Assembly: GCA_001566745.1 (NCBI GenBank)
Contig: KQ964440.1
Coordinates: forward strand, 69,212 to 133,211
Origin: Conidiobolus coronatus NRRL 28638
Lineage: Eukaryota; Entomophthoromycota; Entomophthoromycetes; Entomophthorales; Conidiobolaceae
Direction of reading: 5' to 3'
DNA: 64,000 nt
Made by a program: the position numbers and the translations under genes. Below the pieces are notes generated by a model. It was given only the letters and a program-made list of their open reading frames with translations, had not been told where the DNA came from and did not search any database. Numbering within the stretch: the stretch's first letter is position 1; every line of letters begins with the position of its first letter. Shown here piece by piece: positions 1-11,079 of this stretch.

Positions 1-1061
1 AATAATTATTGAAAATATAGGACTTTTTAAATTGCTTCTTTCTCTCAAGCTGAGATTAATACTAGGAGTGCTCTACTAACTTCCCGCTCGGATAGAAAGG
101 GTATGCTTAACTCTGTTGATATTACCTTCGAAGACGATGTTGAAACAGGGTTAATTTCTAATAACTCAAATAGTAGAGTCAGATGGTTGTACACCACCAA
201 TTCCCTTTTAAGGGAATATTTACTATTAGTAATGACGGAAAGTAATGGAAAAGCTCGCTGCTCAGGATATTCCTTCAGAAGGTACTTTTGCCAACTTTTC
301 ATCAGAACAAACTGCCAGTTTTGAACCTAGCCTTCTTGGACTCGGTGGCCAAAAAATTGATGGGTTTAAGGTTATCCCCTAAGAGGATTTTACTACCAGA
401 TTACTACTTATATAAAATAATCAAACTTGCCATGGTACTGTGTAGCCCCAATATCATTGGAGAATTTATCACTAACACCGAACTAGACCGCCTTTTAACC
501 GAATATCCTGGGCCATTTTGACTATTGGATCTTGTCTATAAATAAATATTAATTAGTGCCTAAGAAGTTGGCAAGGTTTCGTTAACTAGCGGGACCTCTT
601 TGTTTTTCATACTCTCATGGAAGGTGGTGATGAGCCAACCAGCCTCTCTTTGCCGTTCCAAACGCTCCTGCAGTGCATTTTTTTTGTCAACTAATTGAAA
701 CAAAAATAAAGGACTATGTAATAGATTTTAGCTAGTTGGAATAAACTTGCTCTGAGTAAAATTGGGCGGCTGCTTTAACGTCAGGGGCTTCATTCAACAA
801 TTCTTTTTCTGCATTGAATTTACCATTTCATGTCATGACCTCAGAAGAAGAGCATGGATGGAGGCGACGTTCAGTGTCTAATAAGGTTGCCTCCGCTCAG
901 TTCCGATTAACACTTTTAGAAGATTTGAACGCAGTTCCAGAGAGCTTCAGGTCATTCCAGTATCTACTGTATACTTTACACAGTCACAGTCATAATGGAT
1001 AATTTGTTTGAATTGACTTAATAATACAGTTTGCTTTTTAGATCGCGATTTGCCAGTGAAC
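1..1061. other. No recognisable gene
   Basis: I see no gene that I can name. Short open frames run on both strands; the longest readable stretch is a minus-strand frame near 560-690, rich in charged residues and ending in a stop at about 560. An inverted pair around 201-220 (TTCCCTTTTAAGGGAA) resembles the dispersed TTTCCTTTTATAGTAA motif found near 14600 and 21930. The piece borders the NRPS-type relic that starts at 1062 and could hold its unreadable remainder. Confidence 0.4.
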
Positions 1062-2390
1062 CTATACCGATTTCTTTTTGAGTGATGCTAATTTGCTATA
1101 ATCGGATTTAAACTGAGCTGGGATACCTTCCCATACAGTAAGCTTAGGTAAAACTTCACCCTTCATTAGCAGGGAAAGATTGCATAAAGTTGAACCTTCC
1201 TCCAAAACAGTATCATATAAAACAACAGAACTGTGGCCTATCGAACAATGGGGCTGAATAATTAGGTTTGACATCTTCATCACCCTGTCTTCAAAAAGGT
1301 GAGTTTGTAATGCACTGTTGACATTAACAGCTGCATAATCATTCACTTCTACCAAGTCAAATTCAGAAATGCGCCAAGTGTTTAAAAACACTTTTTTCCA
1401 AAATTTGTACCAAAAAGAGCTAAAATGTATCGTGCAAACGGTGTACCGAGGCACATGTTGATCAAAAATGGAACGGGGATATTTTCATACAGAGCTGTAA
1501 TTAATTCGCTTCTCCAAACATATGAGCTCCATAAAGGCTTTTCTGCTAGGGGAATATGTTTCTTGTTCTGAAAAAATTAGATTCACATCCCTTTCGGCAA
1601 AAAAAACGATGGGGAACCTAGCGGGAACCTAGCCATGAGGTATGATGAGTCTCCTTACTTTCTTCAGGTGGCTCAGGCATTACACCGATTAAGCATTGAT
1701 TTCCGATATTTTTACCGCCTTCAATGTGCGCACTGTTCCCAATAAACGTTCTTTGGCCGCCCCTATGGATACTGAATCCGCAATAAAACTTCCATCCCCT
1801 ACTTGTAATAAATCCGGAGCTATATTGGTAACAGTGGAAATTTCCACCATTTTTCCTATTTTAGATCCCACCATTTGTAAAAATGGTGCCTAATACAACG
1901 TTGCATATAATGAATTATGAATGTGCAGATGTAACATAAGCGTTTTGTCCACAAACCATTTTCGAACGTAAAATAAACTGAGAACGCTATAGCGCCCCTC
2001 CTTTACATTACCGAGTAAGCATTTTTTGATTAAAGCTACTAAAATACATATCGTAGCCACATTTAAGAAAGAAAACAGCGGAGCAAACAATAGCTCCCAT
2101 CCTCTTGTTTGACTGTAAAGAGCTTGCATGATTTTTCAATGTTAATGATAGGCTCATGTTCCTCTTTCATTTGAAAGCTGACCAGTTCTTGGAGCTCTTT
2201 ATCAATGCGGTCATCTTTAGAATTATTGAGCAAGATGTCATCTTCAATCTCTGGTTGGCTATCGCTACCATCATTTAACTGGTCTTTGAGCTTTGCTTCA
2301 AGTTTAGGTAGCCATTCAACAAGGGTGACCTCGCTCATACTCTCTCCGCTAAATATTTCATTTAATTCGAGTAAGAACACATGCTGAAAC
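1062..2390 (-). pseudogene. Relic of NRPS-type terminal region (left-handed beta-helix plus membrane segments)
   Basis: Several frameshifted minus-strand frames together match the terminal region seen in Pls/PosA-type and fungal NRPS-like synthetases: an aromatic/hydrophobic membrane block, then hexapeptide-repeat (left-handed beta-helix) acyltransferase-like stretches. Readable landmarks are VRKWFVDKTLMLHLH (about 1930-1980), GSKIGKMVEISTV (about 1835-1870), KPLWSSYVWRSELITALYE (about 1495-1555) and FLNTWRISEFDLVEVND (about 1335-1390). Pieces switch frame near 1400, 1690, 1890 and 2100, and no single frame spans the region, so this is broken. The first 100 residues (2063-2380) are acidic and not recognised. 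The adenylation and carrier domains expected upstream are absent. Family assignment is by memory of the motif order and is fairly firm. Confidence 0.65.
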
Positions 2391-2553
2391 CCAAGTCAAT
2401 TTTAATGTTATTCAGGGATCCCCAAGAAAATCAATTGACTTATAGATTAAAGACTTACAGCGTTCTTTTGATCAATATAAGCCATATAGTTGGGTTGCTC
2501 ATTCTGATGAATTTTAGACATTTATTTAAAGTGCCAAGACGACTTTTAGACTT

Positions 2554-2852
2554 TTAATTATTACACTCTACGCAAAGCTGGTCTGAGCCAAATTTTACTG
2601 ACCACTTGCCATAGTAGGTGTGATCGCAGATTTGTTTGAGGGTGTTGCATAACTGGCACTCATCCTCAGTGGAATGAATTTGATTGCATACGACCAATTC
2701 GCTGTCCATTGAGCTTGCTTCCGGATGACACTTAAAATGTGGATCATGTTCTGCTTCTGATTGTACCACCTCTTCACCGTTCTTCGAACCCGAGATGCAT
2801 CGTCCAAAATCAATTTTAATGATAACCCACTACTAACTGATATTGCATCCAT
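2554..2852 (-). pseudogene. Cysteine-rich ORF remnant, unassigned
   Basis: Two overlapping minus-strand frames (2595-2852 and 2554-2769) look like one coding stretch split by a frameshift near 2740. The C-terminal piece has CNQIH, CQLCNTLKQIC and CVEC spacings that could bind zinc, but no family is recognised. The flanks (2391-2553 and 2853-3356) are AT-rich with nothing I can name. Confidence 0.3.
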
Positions 2853-3356
2853 GGTGGCATAAAACGTGAAATGCTAAGAATATTGAAATTGCTCAATAAA
2901 TTTTATTTTAACTCTCTTTCAATAATTAGGCACTTATGCTAAAATTAAAATCGATAAAAGTATAAATAGGTCTGTTTGCAATTTTACTATAGCATTTATT
3001 ACTATGGTTGCTTAAATTCTTTTTTCAAAATAAGTATACGCAGTAGATCACTGTAGTTGAGCAAAAATTCAGATTCCTACCGTTTAAAAATAGTGTGCTT
3101 TTGTGTAAATATCATACATGAACTAGCGGTGTATGTTTATAAAAGGACTGAAAGAGTCTAGTTAGCTCAGTTCTAGTAACAAGAATAAAAACTTTGAGTT
3201 TATGGTAGTAATTTCCATAAAGACAGTAGATCGCCCCAGCTAGAGTAGTGGTAAGTACCGAGCCTCGATTTGCTGAAATGCACCCCCTTCCCTTGAGTGT
3301 CTTTTTTTCGATATATTCTAACATTAAGTTCATTTAAATTCGACGACTTGTTAATT

Positions 3357-3876
3357 ATGATTAATAAAACAATAGAAAATAATAAACTATTTAGAAAACT
3401 TAATTGCCTTAAAGTAGTTATAGATTTTCTTGCCGAAACAATGCAGTACTCTTTGATTCACATTCAATGGTTTATGAATATTATGGCTTTGAAACTAAAG
3501 ACTTCGCTTTAATTTATAATTTAACGCATATAACCATCGTTAATACGCATAAGGTTGATATATTTAGTAGAAATAAAATTAATATTGGTAATTACAGACA
3601 CATGTGCTTTTTAAGGTTTTTTAATAAAGAAGTATTTGCGGGGAATTCTATGATTATGAGGCATTAGATGAAGATTTTTTAAAATTACCATGCGATTTGA
3701 CAGATATGGTACTATTCAGGAATATAGATTTGTTCAAGAAGTTGGATAAAAATGGTTTAAGTAAATTAATTATTGGTAACCACAGAAGTATTGAAAGATG
3801 TACAGAGGAGCCTTTAGATCGTGCAGATATAGTATTTGAAGATAACTTAATTCCAGAACCAAGGTTTGAACTTTAA
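3357..3876 (+). pseudogene. Unassigned AT-rich coding relic in three frames
   Basis: Coding-like sequence runs through three frames: 3357-3510, then 3467-3667, then a frame ending at TAA 3874-3876 that includes LPCDLTDMVLF and NHRSIERC. Residue bias (Asn, Lys, Ile, Phe) is like the viral-type ORFs of the window. The changes of frame without splice signals suggest a decayed gene. I do not recognise the family. Confidence 0.35.
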
Positions 3877-4422
3877 ATAGCAAAAAGTTCAATTCAAGAA
3901 CGCATTACTGGCGTTGCCATTACCCATACCTTTTTTCTCCTGCGTAGGCTCTTTGTTCTTCCCGGCCTTATCATCGAGATACCTAGAAAAATTCTCCTCG
4001 AGATCATTGGGTGGAACAATTTGAAAATAACTATTTTGTACTAGTTAACTTTAATTTTGCTAAGTTTACCATTAGGATGTTAGCGAACCCCCTAAAAGCA
4101 CAGAAATAAAACAAGCGACGATAAAGCTGAAAAAGATTTAAAACTATTAGAGTATTGAACCAGCTAAAGTTGAGAAAGAAGTCACTCAAACTACAGATCT
4201 CAGATCCAATGGCTCACCTGCAATGTCTCCAATAGATAGACCTGAAAGGGTACCTTAGGGTAATTCTTCGCAATAATTGCGTAAGAGATAGGTGAATTGT
4301 TATCACTATATAGTTGAAACAATTATTACAAATTTGGTTAATTTGAAAATTATTTAAATTCAAATTATTTTGATTAAAGAGGGAAAGCGGTGGAACACCT
4401 AATGTTTGAACTTCAGGCAAGC
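3877..4422. other. Intergenic, no gene seen
   Basis: No supported gene. The minus-strand frame at 4214-4420 is Asn-rich low-complexity sequence and is not taken as coding. Confidence 0.4.
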
Positions 4423-4689
4423 TTAGAGGGCAGTGTCGTATTCTTTGATGCCTAAACTTTCGGCACAGATTCTAGGGATACTTACTTCCTCAATACCTAT
4501 GTCAGGAGCTGGAGTTATTACAGACCTCATGCGGTAGCTAATTTTCTTACCCATCAGTGTTTGCTCTATAATACCGTATTTACCTTTTAACATCTTTGGA
4601 ATGCTTATACGGTAGCTGTATTTCTTCAGACCTGTTAAGATGGAAATAGAATTATAACAGTTAATCCTTGTAGAGAGATACGAAGCCAT
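4423..4689 (-). pseudogene. Fragment of viral-type RNA polymerase largest subunit (RPB1-like)
   Basis: The 88-residue frame contains KMLKGKYGIIEQTLMGKK followed by YRMRSVITPAPDIGIEEV and IPRICAESLGI. This is the order of a conserved RPB1/beta-prime segment: K-G-K-x-G, then L-x-G-K-R, then the F-S-A-R-S-V-I-x-P-D-P-x-L block, then E-V-x-x-P. The segment is divergent from nuclear Pol I-III (for example Y-R-M-R-S for F-S-A-R-S), which fits an NCLDV-type enzyme. A full largest subunit has over 1,000 residues, so less than a tenth remains and the catalytic NADFDGD loop is missing. Together with the RPB2-like relic at 51252-51629 it points to a former viral transcription apparatus. Decayed bacterial or organellar RpoC is a less likely alternative. 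Confidence 0.72.
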
Positions 4690-5008
4690 TTAGAGTACTA
4701 GACCATTTGATGCTACATCATCGGGTATCATTAAATATTTTTCAATGCAATGTTTAGCCATTATATCAATAGAATCTAATATTTTACCGCAATAGAAAGG
4801 ATATATAAAGAAAATAGTCCCTTATCATTCCCTCGGGTAATGGGTAAGCAATATTTACTTAAGGAATTGTCATAGGAATGTTCGAGTCAATTTTATTGGC
4901 GAGTAGACAACCTATGTATTACGAGAACTCTGCTCGAGAGTGTCAGGCCCGTGAGGTCAATAGGGCATAGCCTGGGCATAGCCAAGCAAGTCATCCCTAG
5001 GAGAATAG
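4690..5008. repeat. Non-coding stretch with dispersed repeat motifs
   Basis: No gene. It carries one copy of the GGCATAGCCTRGGCATAGCC motif (4963-4983), also present at 15127-15146 and 24070-24087, and a copy of a GGGTAATGGGTAAGCAATAT-like sequence near 4835-4856 that recurs in looser form near 15838 and 30090. Confidence 0.45.
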
Positions 5009-5686
5009 GGATACAAAGGCAATCTCTACTTTGTTAAAACTTTCGGAAACTTTGATAACATTCCAAATGATATTGATCAATTACCCGAGTGGGAGCCACC
5101 TTTTGCGGTACCACCGAAGCAATGGCTAGAAGAAATAGCTAGTGGGTTGAAAGTTAAATCAGTAACAATAGGTCCACACACTACAGTTACAAATGAAGCC
5201 CAAAAGAAACAATTTATAGACCCATTCGTCGACAAACTTTTATCCGGTTTTGGTGGAATAGTGACGAATTCTGCAGAGGAGACAATCGTTAGTTCTAAGT
5301 CACAATTTTGTGGTAAAACCGAGTATATACTTAAAGCATTCAAAAAATGCATCATAATAATATTAGAAGCCAAATATAGCATTCAAGCGGCATACGACTA
5401 TGGGCAGGTGATGGTGGAACTTTACTCAATATATCAGTATAACAAATCAATTGGTTTGATCATACCAACGGTGTATGGTGTATTGACTGATACTTCATCA
5501 TGGGGGTGGTGGAGGTATGATGGAAAAAACTTTATGGATGCAAAAAACAATGATGAAGCAGAAGAAGCACTAAATTTGTTGAAAAAAAATATACCCCAAA
5601 ATGACATATCAACGGTCCAAAATTGGACAATAAATTATGATAGTTTTATAAATGAAATTTCGGAGATGAAAGCTGAGAAAGGTTAA
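5009..5686 (+). CDS. PD-(D/E)XK nuclease-fold-like protein, Crinkler/effector-like
   Basis: The frame is open from just after a TAG at 5006-5008 to the stop at 5686 but has no ATG before 5400; the first in-frame near-cognate start is TTG at 5147. The 5' end is therefore truncated, spliced or otherwise lost. Upstream residues include NLYFVKTFGNFDNIP and EWEPPFAVPPKQWLEE. The core has KTEYILKAFKKCIIIILEAK, a hydrophobic beta-strand ending in E-A-K, then a YGQVMVELYSIYQYN helix and a strand with GLIIPTVYGVLTD. Acidic residue, strand E-x-K and helix is the layout of restriction-endonuclease-like domains used in fungal Crinkler-type effectors. The usual first Asp seems replaced by Glu, so activity is uncertain. 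No signal peptide is visible. The family call is by fold pattern only. Confidence 0.5.
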   Translation, partial: GYKGNLYFVKTFGNFDNIPNDIDQLPEWEPPFAVPPKQWLEEIASGLKVKSVTIGPHTTVTNEAQKKQFIDPFVDKLLSGFGGIVTNSAEETIVSSKSQFCGKTEYILKAFKKCIIIILEAKYSIQAAYDYGQVMVELYSIYQYNKSIGLIIPTVYGVLTDTSSWGWWRYDGKNFMDAKNNDEAEEALNLLKKNIPQNDISTVQNWTINYDSFINEISEMKAEKG

Positions 5687-7481
5687 ACTCATAGAACCGA
5701 TGTCATATTTCAATAATATTACCAGAAATTGATTTGACGAGACCTGGTGCCATAATATTAACCGCCCAGCCATCGTTCCTATAGTAAAGATCCCCAACAA
5801 TTATAAGGGTCGGAGTCTTTATTATTTATATGACCCTTATTTGGTGCGTGGTCAACATTTAATAAGAGTTGTTGTCAGCGACATTCCCCTATAGTCCGGT
5901 GGCTAGGGGATTCTAAGGTTATATCTTTTAAAGTTTAAGTCTAACTCCCCTGGGGTACCCTGGGTTTATTTTTCCCAATAAAATTCTATCCCAAATTTAA
6001 GCCCGAAACGATTTATCTCTTGGGTCAGCCCTCTTAACTATTACACGACATAACGCCGACTTCGTTACGGCGACTAAATTCTAATTTTGGGAAGAATACT
6101 GAAAATTCCAATAAAGATTATTTGCTTAAAGGACTTTAGGGTAATTCTAAATATCCTATTGTTTGTAAGGGTATTGAAAGAATTTTAGGGATTCTAATTA
6201 ATTTGTGGAGTCTTTCAAAGTTAATACTTTCTCTCACTAATACCAATTGGGGCATTTGTGACCCATGGTCGACACCGTATCTTTGGCTAAAAAGATTTTT
6301 AAGAGAAACGGGGCGTGTTAGTATATTACCTGGTATAGAAAATACATAGATTTTCTTTGTTAGAATACAAAAAATAAATAGGATTTAAGGGGGATCATGA
6401 TGAAGCTGCCTATACATGATAAATTCTTTCAGGTTGAGGAAGTATATAAAACAGGGGAATCTCTAGAACCGAAAGCGCCATAGAAGTACTAAGACTAGAA
6501 ATGCAAGGTATCAAGATCAGCTCTGATCGAATCTATTAGTTCATAAACAAACATATATTCACCAAAGGTTTGTCCCAATTAACATCTTTTTTCCAGCCAA
6601 TATGACCATAGATAGATTTTTGAAGAGGGTAGTGGTGATACAGGAGATTAAAGCGGTTCAACGTATTTACGAGTAGAGCGGAAAGATTCAGCGCAGTGTA
6701 CTTTCAATAAGTAGAGCAAATCTACCTTTGGGCCTAGAGTTTGTTACTAAATAGCTTTGACTCACTCGGTACTACAGAATATAGACAAACTCAAAGAAGA
6801 GTATGGTAAAACTCAAGCTCCAGAAAAGTGAGCAATACTGTCGAATTTAGATTTAACTAAAGTTCGTTGCTGCGAAAAATCTCCAAATATACGCTCAAAT
6901 TCCTTTCTACGTTAAAACCACATCCAATAATCTTCTATTTTATGGGCGCTCATTTCCAGTAGAGGTAAACCATATATTTCTGAGCTTCTGATAGTTGAGT
7001 TTGTCACATTGTCAATACTTTGTTCTTTTGTGCAAAAGCTGATATCATTCTCCTTCATTACGACATATGACTCAAGCACAATCTTCCATTTGATGACGTT
7101 GATTTCGGCGGTTTTTCAGCGGGGCAAATCTCGTCAATGTTAATGTGTGGTATACTAGTAGCTAAAGTAGACTTGAGATTAGATTCACGAAGTCTTTAAA
7201 GGTAATTAATACTAGGTATGGAAGGAGGGTTATACAATCTAGAAAAGCATCATAAAGATTACAAGCATTAGTGGCCTAGTTAAACAAGAGCTGTGTATCC
7301 CTTATGCTTCTCTGATGTTGGTCAATGGAGGGTTTTTTGTTAAAGCTAAGCAAGTAGTTTCGCTTTGGAATACCTGCTTTATTTGAAGCTATCTTTAACA
7401 CCCAATTGACACCAACGTAAGTATTAAGCTCTGTTCTGTATTATCAAATCTTGTAACGAATAATCCTTAAGATAAACGTTT
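5687..7481. other. 1.8 kb non-coding stretch
   Basis: No frame over 60 codons is convincing on either strand. Composition is AT-rich with short GC patches such as CCCCTGGGGTACCCTGGG near 5948. I see no RNA gene, no terminal inverted repeats and no recognisable transposon. The last tens of bases before 7482 lead into the cysteine desulfurase relic. Confidence 0.45.
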
Positions 7482-7933
7482 TCATAATGATAGGTAAATT
7501 TTTAAAATATCTAAGCCATTCTTACCGAGGAAAGATACGTTGAGGGTATTAGGAAGTCTCTCAGTAGGATGACCATTTAAGTTAATTTTATCCTTAAATA
7601 GTCTCTTAATACTCTATTTTTATTATTTTTATCTAAATAAGCACTTTCAGTACCTGCTCGAAAGTTGAACACATGCCCAGCTCCGTGAATTAAAGGTTCT
7701 ATGACTGTATTTTTACGAATATATAAAGCGCCTATACCTTTAGGTGCATACATTTTATGACCTGCAATAGATAAGAGATCTACGTTTAATTTATCTACAT
7801 GGTCAGATACTTTACCTAACGATTGTGCAGCGTCGCAATGGAAAGGTACTTTATTCTCTTTTGCTATTTTGCCTATTTCCTCAACGGGTTGAAGCGTTCC
7901 TGTTTCATTATTAGCATGCATAATTGAAATCAA
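7482..7933 (-). pseudogene. Cysteine desulfurase (NifS/IscS-type) relic
   Basis: The enzyme would be a PLP-dependent fold-type I aminotransferase that strips sulfur from cysteine. The frame 7577-7933 starts inside the fold with IMHANNETGTLQPVEEI, then FHCDAAQS (His and Asp that contact the cofactor), then SIAGHKMYAPKGIGALY with the PLP-binding Lys at about residue 60, then HVFNFRAGTESA. A second frame (7482-7590) continues with LNGHPTERLPNTLNVSF, so there is a frameshift and a short deletion near 7590. About 150 N-terminal residues and the C-terminal active-site Cys loop are missing. The YAPKG form is closer to bacterial-type NifS than to mitochondrial Nfs1, so the source may be a transferred gene. 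It cannot encode a working enzyme. Confidence 0.85.
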
Positions 7934-8135
7934 GATAAAAAAAATATTTCGATTTCATTGTCTTATGTTTATTCAATTAACATTAAACAAATAAGCATTT
8001 ATTAACTTGCTCAATTAATAGCTATTAACAAACGTTTAATGAGTATTTAATTAATTGATTCAAAAATTGCAATTAAAAGTTATTCGGGAAAATAGAGATG
8101 ATATAAAGGAAATAACTAACAATTATTTTTTTTAA

Positions 8136-9066
8136 TTATTCCACAGTAAAGCCTATGACCAAATACAAGTACTCTACTCCCATACTAGCTTCGTTACCAT
8201 ATCTTATATAGTGACATATCATAGCATTATCATCGTCCGAAGGTTTTAAAATCCATTCATAGTCGCGTATGTAAAAGAGTTGAGGTCGTTCATCATCTGT
8301 TGGTGTAAGTTCCCTGTCTATTAGAAACATTTTAATGTCTGAATTCTCCTCTCTCATTCGTTTATATTTTAGATAACGAATTTTACTATCAAGATCATTA
8401 ATAACATATTCTGCTATATTCCCATTGTACTCACAACTATCATGTTGAGTAAGAGAGATTCGTCCGTTAGTAAAAATATAAGACTTTCTAGGGATATTTT
8501 CTAGTTGCTCTGAAGAAGAGTTTACTGGATCCTTGAAATCCTTAATAAACTTAACTCGCTTATAGATACTATATCCGAACTCAATGTCCTTCTTGTAGAT
8601 ACACTCTTTCAGAGGAAGACTTATCAATAGTACAGCACTAGATGTTTTGTCCAAAATAGAGTTTAGCAATGCACGGTCTTCCTTTAAGAGTTAGTTTATC
8701 CAAGTCCAATGTAAGCTCTTTGAAGAAATCTCCACTGCCATACACATTCAACGCGTACAGCTCTGCATAGATAGGTTCATCCATTAAATAGGTACGAATC
8801 TGAGTAATGAGCGGAGTAACATTAATATCAGTATAGAAGTTCTCTGGAAATAACACCTTGGCTTTTCGATAACTTGAATCAAGAACAGTCTTACCTTGAT
8901 ATCCAAACTTTGCGTCGTCACCAGAAGAGTATAATGCTACTAAATCATTTTCCATAAACTCGCCTTGTAAGTTAGTAATTTCGCGCCAAGTGTTAGTGGG
9001 CTTATTCTTAAAGATAATTCTAATCTTATCTTTAAATTGTCCATTTATATGTATGAAGCTCGACAT
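8136..9066 (-). pseudogene. Possible 2-oxoglutarate/Fe(II) oxygenase-like gene split by a frameshift
   Basis: Two minus-strand frames overlap by 32 nt: 8638-9066 starts at ATG with MSSFIHINGQF; 8136-8669 has no ATG at its beginning (TTG) and so looks like the continuation after a frameshift. The upstream part contains DSSYRKAKVLFPENF and AELYALNVYGSGDFFKE, which recalls the strand just before the H-x-D iron site in fungal/plant 2OG oxygenase-like proteins (LNVYG-x-G-x-FF-x-x-H-x-D). The iron-binding H-x-D itself is not present. The downstream 177 residues are not recognised (contains YIFTNGRISLTQHD). The nearest flanks (7934-8135, 9067-9463) are AT-rich spacer. Low confidence in function; coding origin is fairly clear. 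Confidence 0.35.
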
Positions 9067-9463
9067 GACGAGTATACCAAATTTAGTCTTATAATCTTGT
9101 TATTTTTTTATATTCTTCTTAACTAATGACCCATCCTGAAGAGTACATTTCCTCTAAATGTAGTTACCCCTGGTAATACAAAGTATAGTTGTAGGATTTA
9201 TTTTTCTAGTGGTTTATATAGAAGTAGCCCAGGAGAATAATTATTAAAGTAATTTGCCGGCCTACTGATTTAGGGGTTATGCCTTAAACTATTTTTATAT
9301 TATTAATGTTTAAAAAAGATAAGCTTAATGTTATTGCAGCATATATTGGTATCATAGGTGCTAATGGATCTTTGGGGTCATTCATGATCAAGAAAGATTA
9401 TTCCACTAGCTGTTAAACTGCACGAAGATCAATTAGGACTGACCAAAGAATCTTATTTACAAC

Positions 9464-9776
9464 TTGGTATCAACTATCGGTGCCACTTTCCCTACTGCTT
9501 CTGATGTCGCTTCTATTACAGAATCTAAGCTTAGCACCAAAGTTATTAATCTCGCATCTTGCAATGGTTATAACCTCTCTAAATTAGTTACCGAAACAGT
9601 ATCTCAAATTTGGTCAAATTTCAGGAGACACTATAAACGGAGCTTGGAATAGAACTGAACATTTCCCCTTGTTACTTAAAGGTATTCAATTAATGAAGAT
9701 TTGCCCTAATGTTTTTAAATCTTCAGTAACTTGGACCCCTGTTAATACTGCTGCTGATTTCCAGGGAAATCATTAA
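9464..9776 (+). pseudogene. Thioester-reductase (NAD-binding 4) domain relic
   Basis: Frame 9464-9652 carries NLSKLVTETVSQIW, and a second frame (about 9617-9776) continues with ISGDTINGAWNRTEHFPLL and KGIQLMKICPN, then VTWTPVNTAAD. This order (Y-x-x-S-K, then S-G-D-x-x-x-G-x-W-N, then P-L-x-x-K-x-x-x-x-x-x-x-P, then W-x-P-V-D-x-A-A) is typical of the C-terminal reductase domain of LYS2-like and NRPS-like fungal enzymes. There is a frameshift near 9615 and sequence similarity stops at about 9772, where an unrelated frame begins. Only about 100 of some 350 residues remain. Confidence 0.6.
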
Positions 9777-10104
9777 ACGGATAAACCCCGTTGGTAAAAA
9801 ATACAATGCACCTTCTGAAGATGCAATCGATTCGGAATTACTTTTTATCAAACGATGTTTAGGAAAACAGGTGTTCGAAGAACTAAGTGATGTATATAAG
9901 GAGGTGCGACTTACAAACCCTAACACTCTCATTAAGTTAAAACAAGAGTTTCGTTATAAATAGGATGTAAATGATATACTCGTTCGCTATGCTAATGAAG
10001 AGGATGCGAGCAAGAGAAATACACAAAAGATGAAGGAAGCTGGCATTATGAAGAAGTGTGTAGCTAATCCTTCAGGTAAAAGAAGTTGCCTTGGAACTCC
10101 TTAA
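9741..10104 (+). pseudogene. Unassigned coding relic abutting the reductase fragment
   Basis: One frame is open from about 9741 to TAG at 9961-9963 and again to TAA at 10102-10104. It is Lys/Glu-rich and contains KRINPVGKKYNAPSED and LIKLKQEFRY. It overlaps the end of the reductase relic in another frame, so 9770 is probably a junction between two unrelated pieces. No family recognised. The next stretch, 10105-10589, has no supported gene. Confidence 0.3.
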
Positions 10105-10589
10105 AGGGACTCTTAATGCATTTGCTACACATAATTACCATATATGGAGATTAGTGCTACACATTTTTATTATGTAGAGATTTCCTTGCCTATTATAAAT
10201 AAAAATCATAATTTTCAGTTATATTTTGCCAAGAAGAGTCATTCTCAACACTTTTATAATCTTTCCTTCATATTACCTGGAAGGGTAAACCCTTTCCTAT
10301 TGGGTACCAAACTCCTTCACATTCTTACACCTGGAGTTTAAGGAAAAACACCTCAACTCTTAGTCTTATTGTTTCTTTGTATATCCTTTCCTCCTTTGGT
10401 TAGCAACACAACAGCTACTTCGTAGCTTACCTGATTTCCCCGGAAATCAACAGCTTTCCTTATTTGGCAATATGTTTAAGATATTTTTTCAACGCAGAGC
10501 TCAACCCCTTAAGAGGCTCACTCACACCAATCCCTTGACTCTTACTTTTAGCTTTACGCAAACCAGGTCTCAACTCCAACATCGAAAAT

Positions 10590-10727
10590 GTCACCTGAGC
10601 GTTAACTATTTGATCGAAAGTAGGAAATATACAATCAGCAATAGCAGTATGACCAGTGGTAGCCATACCAATCACGAAACCCGTGATACCTTGTTTAGTT
10701 AGAGGGCTGTTGAAAACTCTAACTGAA
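10590..10727 (-). pseudogene. Branched-chain 2-oxoacid dehydrogenase E1-beta relic
   Basis: The minus frame reads [17 protein letters not shown], then [13 protein letters not shown], then [12 protein letters not shown]. This matches the E1-beta (BCKDHB-type; E1-beta of pyruvate dehydrogenase is similar) stretch R-V-F-N-T-P-L-x-E-Q-G-I-x-G-F...G-x-x-A-I-A-E...I-F-P-A-F-D-Q-I-V-N. A few residues expected between IAD and IFP are missing (a small in-frame deletion). Similarity ends abruptly on both sides; the same frame runs on to 10460 with unrelated sequence. About 45 of 330 residues remain. Confidence 0.75.
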
Positions 10728-11079
10728 TAGCATCGCTGAATGAGGAAGGAGCGGTCATAGGAATCAATCTCTTTTTGTGTAAATTAACATCTGTTTATTT
10801 AGATATTCGAAGAATATCGTTAAATATTATATAAATTACATCAACCAAAAAAGAAAATTATAATCTAAATCCCCAAAAAACCCAAGTTAATGGAAGTTTG
10901 TCATATGTCAAAAATTTCATAAATAATTCATTTTCTGATTTTCCTATTAGCATAGTCACAACAGATTGTTTCCCCATATTCACTATTCCCTGTTATAACT
11001 TTATTAATATTTATATATTTCGAGACATCAAAGTCGAGATTGCTTTCATATGCGTTAATTAATTATTTTTTTTACTAAA
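10728..11079. other. AT-rich 5' region of the TFIIE-beta gene
   Basis: No gene. The last 200 bases before the ATG at 11080 are very AT-rich, including TTAATTAATTATTTTTTTTACT just upstream, and presumably contain the promoter of the TFIIE-beta gene; no canonical TATA box can be singled out. Confidence 0.35.

Noticed and set aside
4214-4420. Asn-rich minus frame
   Set aside because: Low-complexity frame without flanking coding signal.
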